From: Anaerolineales bacterium
GTDB lineage: Bacteria > Chloroflexota > Anaerolineae > Anaerolineales > UBA4823
Length of the DNA stretch: 64,000 bases
Reading direction: 5' to 3'
NCBI GenBank assembly: GCA_020060465.1
Contig: JAGVAD010000001.1
Coordinates: 1-64,000, forward strand
The position numbers were made by a program, and so were the translations under genes. This document shows, one piece after another, positions 63,411-64,000 of the stretch (within the stretch, counting starts at the first letter, position 1; every line of letters begins with the position of its first letter). The notes beneath the pieces are model-generated. The model was not told the origin of the DNA and did no database searches. It saw only the letters and a list, made by a program, of their open reading frames with translations.

Positions 63411-63709
63411 ATCTGGAATCCGGCGCGCGCCTGTACAACCTTGAATTGATAATTCTCTACATAATCCAACAGACGTTGGATAAGCTCTTTCCATTCCGCC
63501 GAGGCCAGGACGCGCTGCAAGGAGACGATGCTGGGCATTTGCATCGCCGCCAGGATTTGCGGTTGACCGCCATACATGGTAAACCAGGCGTCGCTTGGCT
63601 CCATACCCATGCGTTGCACGCCGGGGATAAAATCGCGAACCACAAACTCGAAATATTCCTGCTCGCGCCCAGGCAAAATATCCCATGTCATCAGCAATTT
63701 AACAGCCAC
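63407..63709 (-). CDS. Small NIPSNAP/dimeric-barrel-like protein
   Basis: A 100-residue protein, GTG 63709 after CAGGAGTATGAGCC. The pattern of one beta strand, a helix and paired strands (LLMTWDILPGREQEYFEFVV, DAWFTMYGGQPQILAAMQM) resembles the ferredoxin-like dimeric alpha/beta barrel of NIPSNAP or EthD proteins; this is a fold impression only. It overlaps mutY by four bases and follows the metallo-hydrolase gene by 26 bp, so it is in the mutY operon. Confidence 0.75.
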   Translation of the reverse strand: MAVKLLMTWDILPGREQEYFEFVVRDFIPGVQRMGMEPSDAWFTMYGGQPQILAAMQMPSIVSLQRVLASAEWKELIQRLLDYVENYQFKVVQARAGFQM

Positions 63710-63735
63710 GGCTCATACTCCTGGAGATTGTGTAC

Positions 63736-64000
63736 TCATGAACGCTCGCAATTCAGGACTACGACGCGTGTTTCATCGGGTATGCTGCTGGCAGAAATCT
63801 TAAGCGAAGGCTGGCTCTCGCTGCTGGCAACCCCCATCTCTTTGAGGAATTTGCTGAGCGGGCCCAGTTTTAGATTTGTACCGGGGATGTGATAATGCAT
63901 GGGGATCACAATGCCCGGCTCTAACAGGCTGATTACCTCAACCGCTTTGGTGGGGGTTAAGCCGCCGCCGCCGCCCACCGGCACTAGAGCAACATGAACG
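63736..64000 (-). CDS. C-terminal part of a metallo-beta-lactamase-fold hydrolase, cut by the window edge
   Basis: The reading frame is open to the right edge. The visible 87 residues contain VPVGGGGGLTPTKAVEVI and VIPMHYHIPGT, typical of the last third of the Lactamase_B_3/UPF0173-like group, in which the His after Met is a metal ligand. It is clearly longer than the visible part. It heads the part of the mutY operon seen here. It is distinct from the UPF0173 protein at 38256. Confidence 0.8.
   Translation of the reverse strand, partial: VHVALVPVGGGGGLTPTKAVEVISLLEPGIVIPMHYHIPGTNLKLGPLSKFLKEMGVASSESQPSLKISASSIPDETRVVVLNCERS

Overview
The window looks like chromosomal DNA of a Chloroflexota bacterium, most likely of the Anaerolineae type. 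This is inferred from gene content, not from a marker search. The clues are many single-span or lipid-anchored surface proteins with Pro/Thr-rich linkers, two LysM proteins, a MOFRL-family glycerate kinase, a phosphofructokinase with pyrophosphate-type residues, paired M16 peptidases, and no outer-membrane genes. Base composition looks moderately GC-rich and even. I see no rRNA, tRNA, CRISPR array, prophage or intact insertion sequence. The only mobile-element hint is a possible transposase tail at the left edge.

Left part (1-18.7 kb): a lipoprotein, an unknown cytoplasmic protein and an S10 carboxypeptidase-like protein are followed by a two-gene operon of a zinc-ribbon/beta-propeller membrane protein and a transmembrane pseudokinase. 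Next come a phosphodiester glycosidase, a Cys-rich secreted protein, a GH13 glycosidase, a LysM protein, a 48-residue Flp pilin with its own promoter, phosphofructokinase, an acyl-CoA mutase with isobutyryl-CoA-mutase-type residues, and a hybrid histidine kinase.

Methionine block and housekeeping (18.7-38 kb): metY-metA forms an O-acetylhomoserine route behind a 230-nt leader with a consensus promoter, an intrinsic terminator and a competing antiterminator pairing. This is the most interesting regulatory element here. Then follow an M50 protease, small secreted and membrane proteins, a trypsin-like protease, a PflX-type radical SAM protein, a homocysteine methyltransferase-like protein, glycerate kinase, an SRAP protein, an LCP protein, a TPR-like membrane protein, an OsmC peroxidase, and rpoC without rpoB but with its own promoter and structured leader.

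Right part (38-64 kb): two glycosyltransferases flank a FlK-like thioesterase. A membrane cluster includes an MFS carrier and a second pseudokinase. purB and purA converge on one shared terminator. An envelope and protein-quality group follows: a HEXXH protein, a DsbA-cyclophilin fusion lipoprotein, PrsW and DedA. Then come acpS, an active/inactive M16 pair, an FAD reductase, and a mutY-containing operon that runs off the right edge.

Repeats: a roughly 130-bp element that folds into four consecutive hairpins occurs three times, each time between divergent genes. A 33-bp exact duplication and a family of CCCGCAGG-stem terminators are also dispersed. Several automatic-looking long ORF starts run through these repeats, so starts were shortened to codons supported by Shine-Dalgarno sequences.
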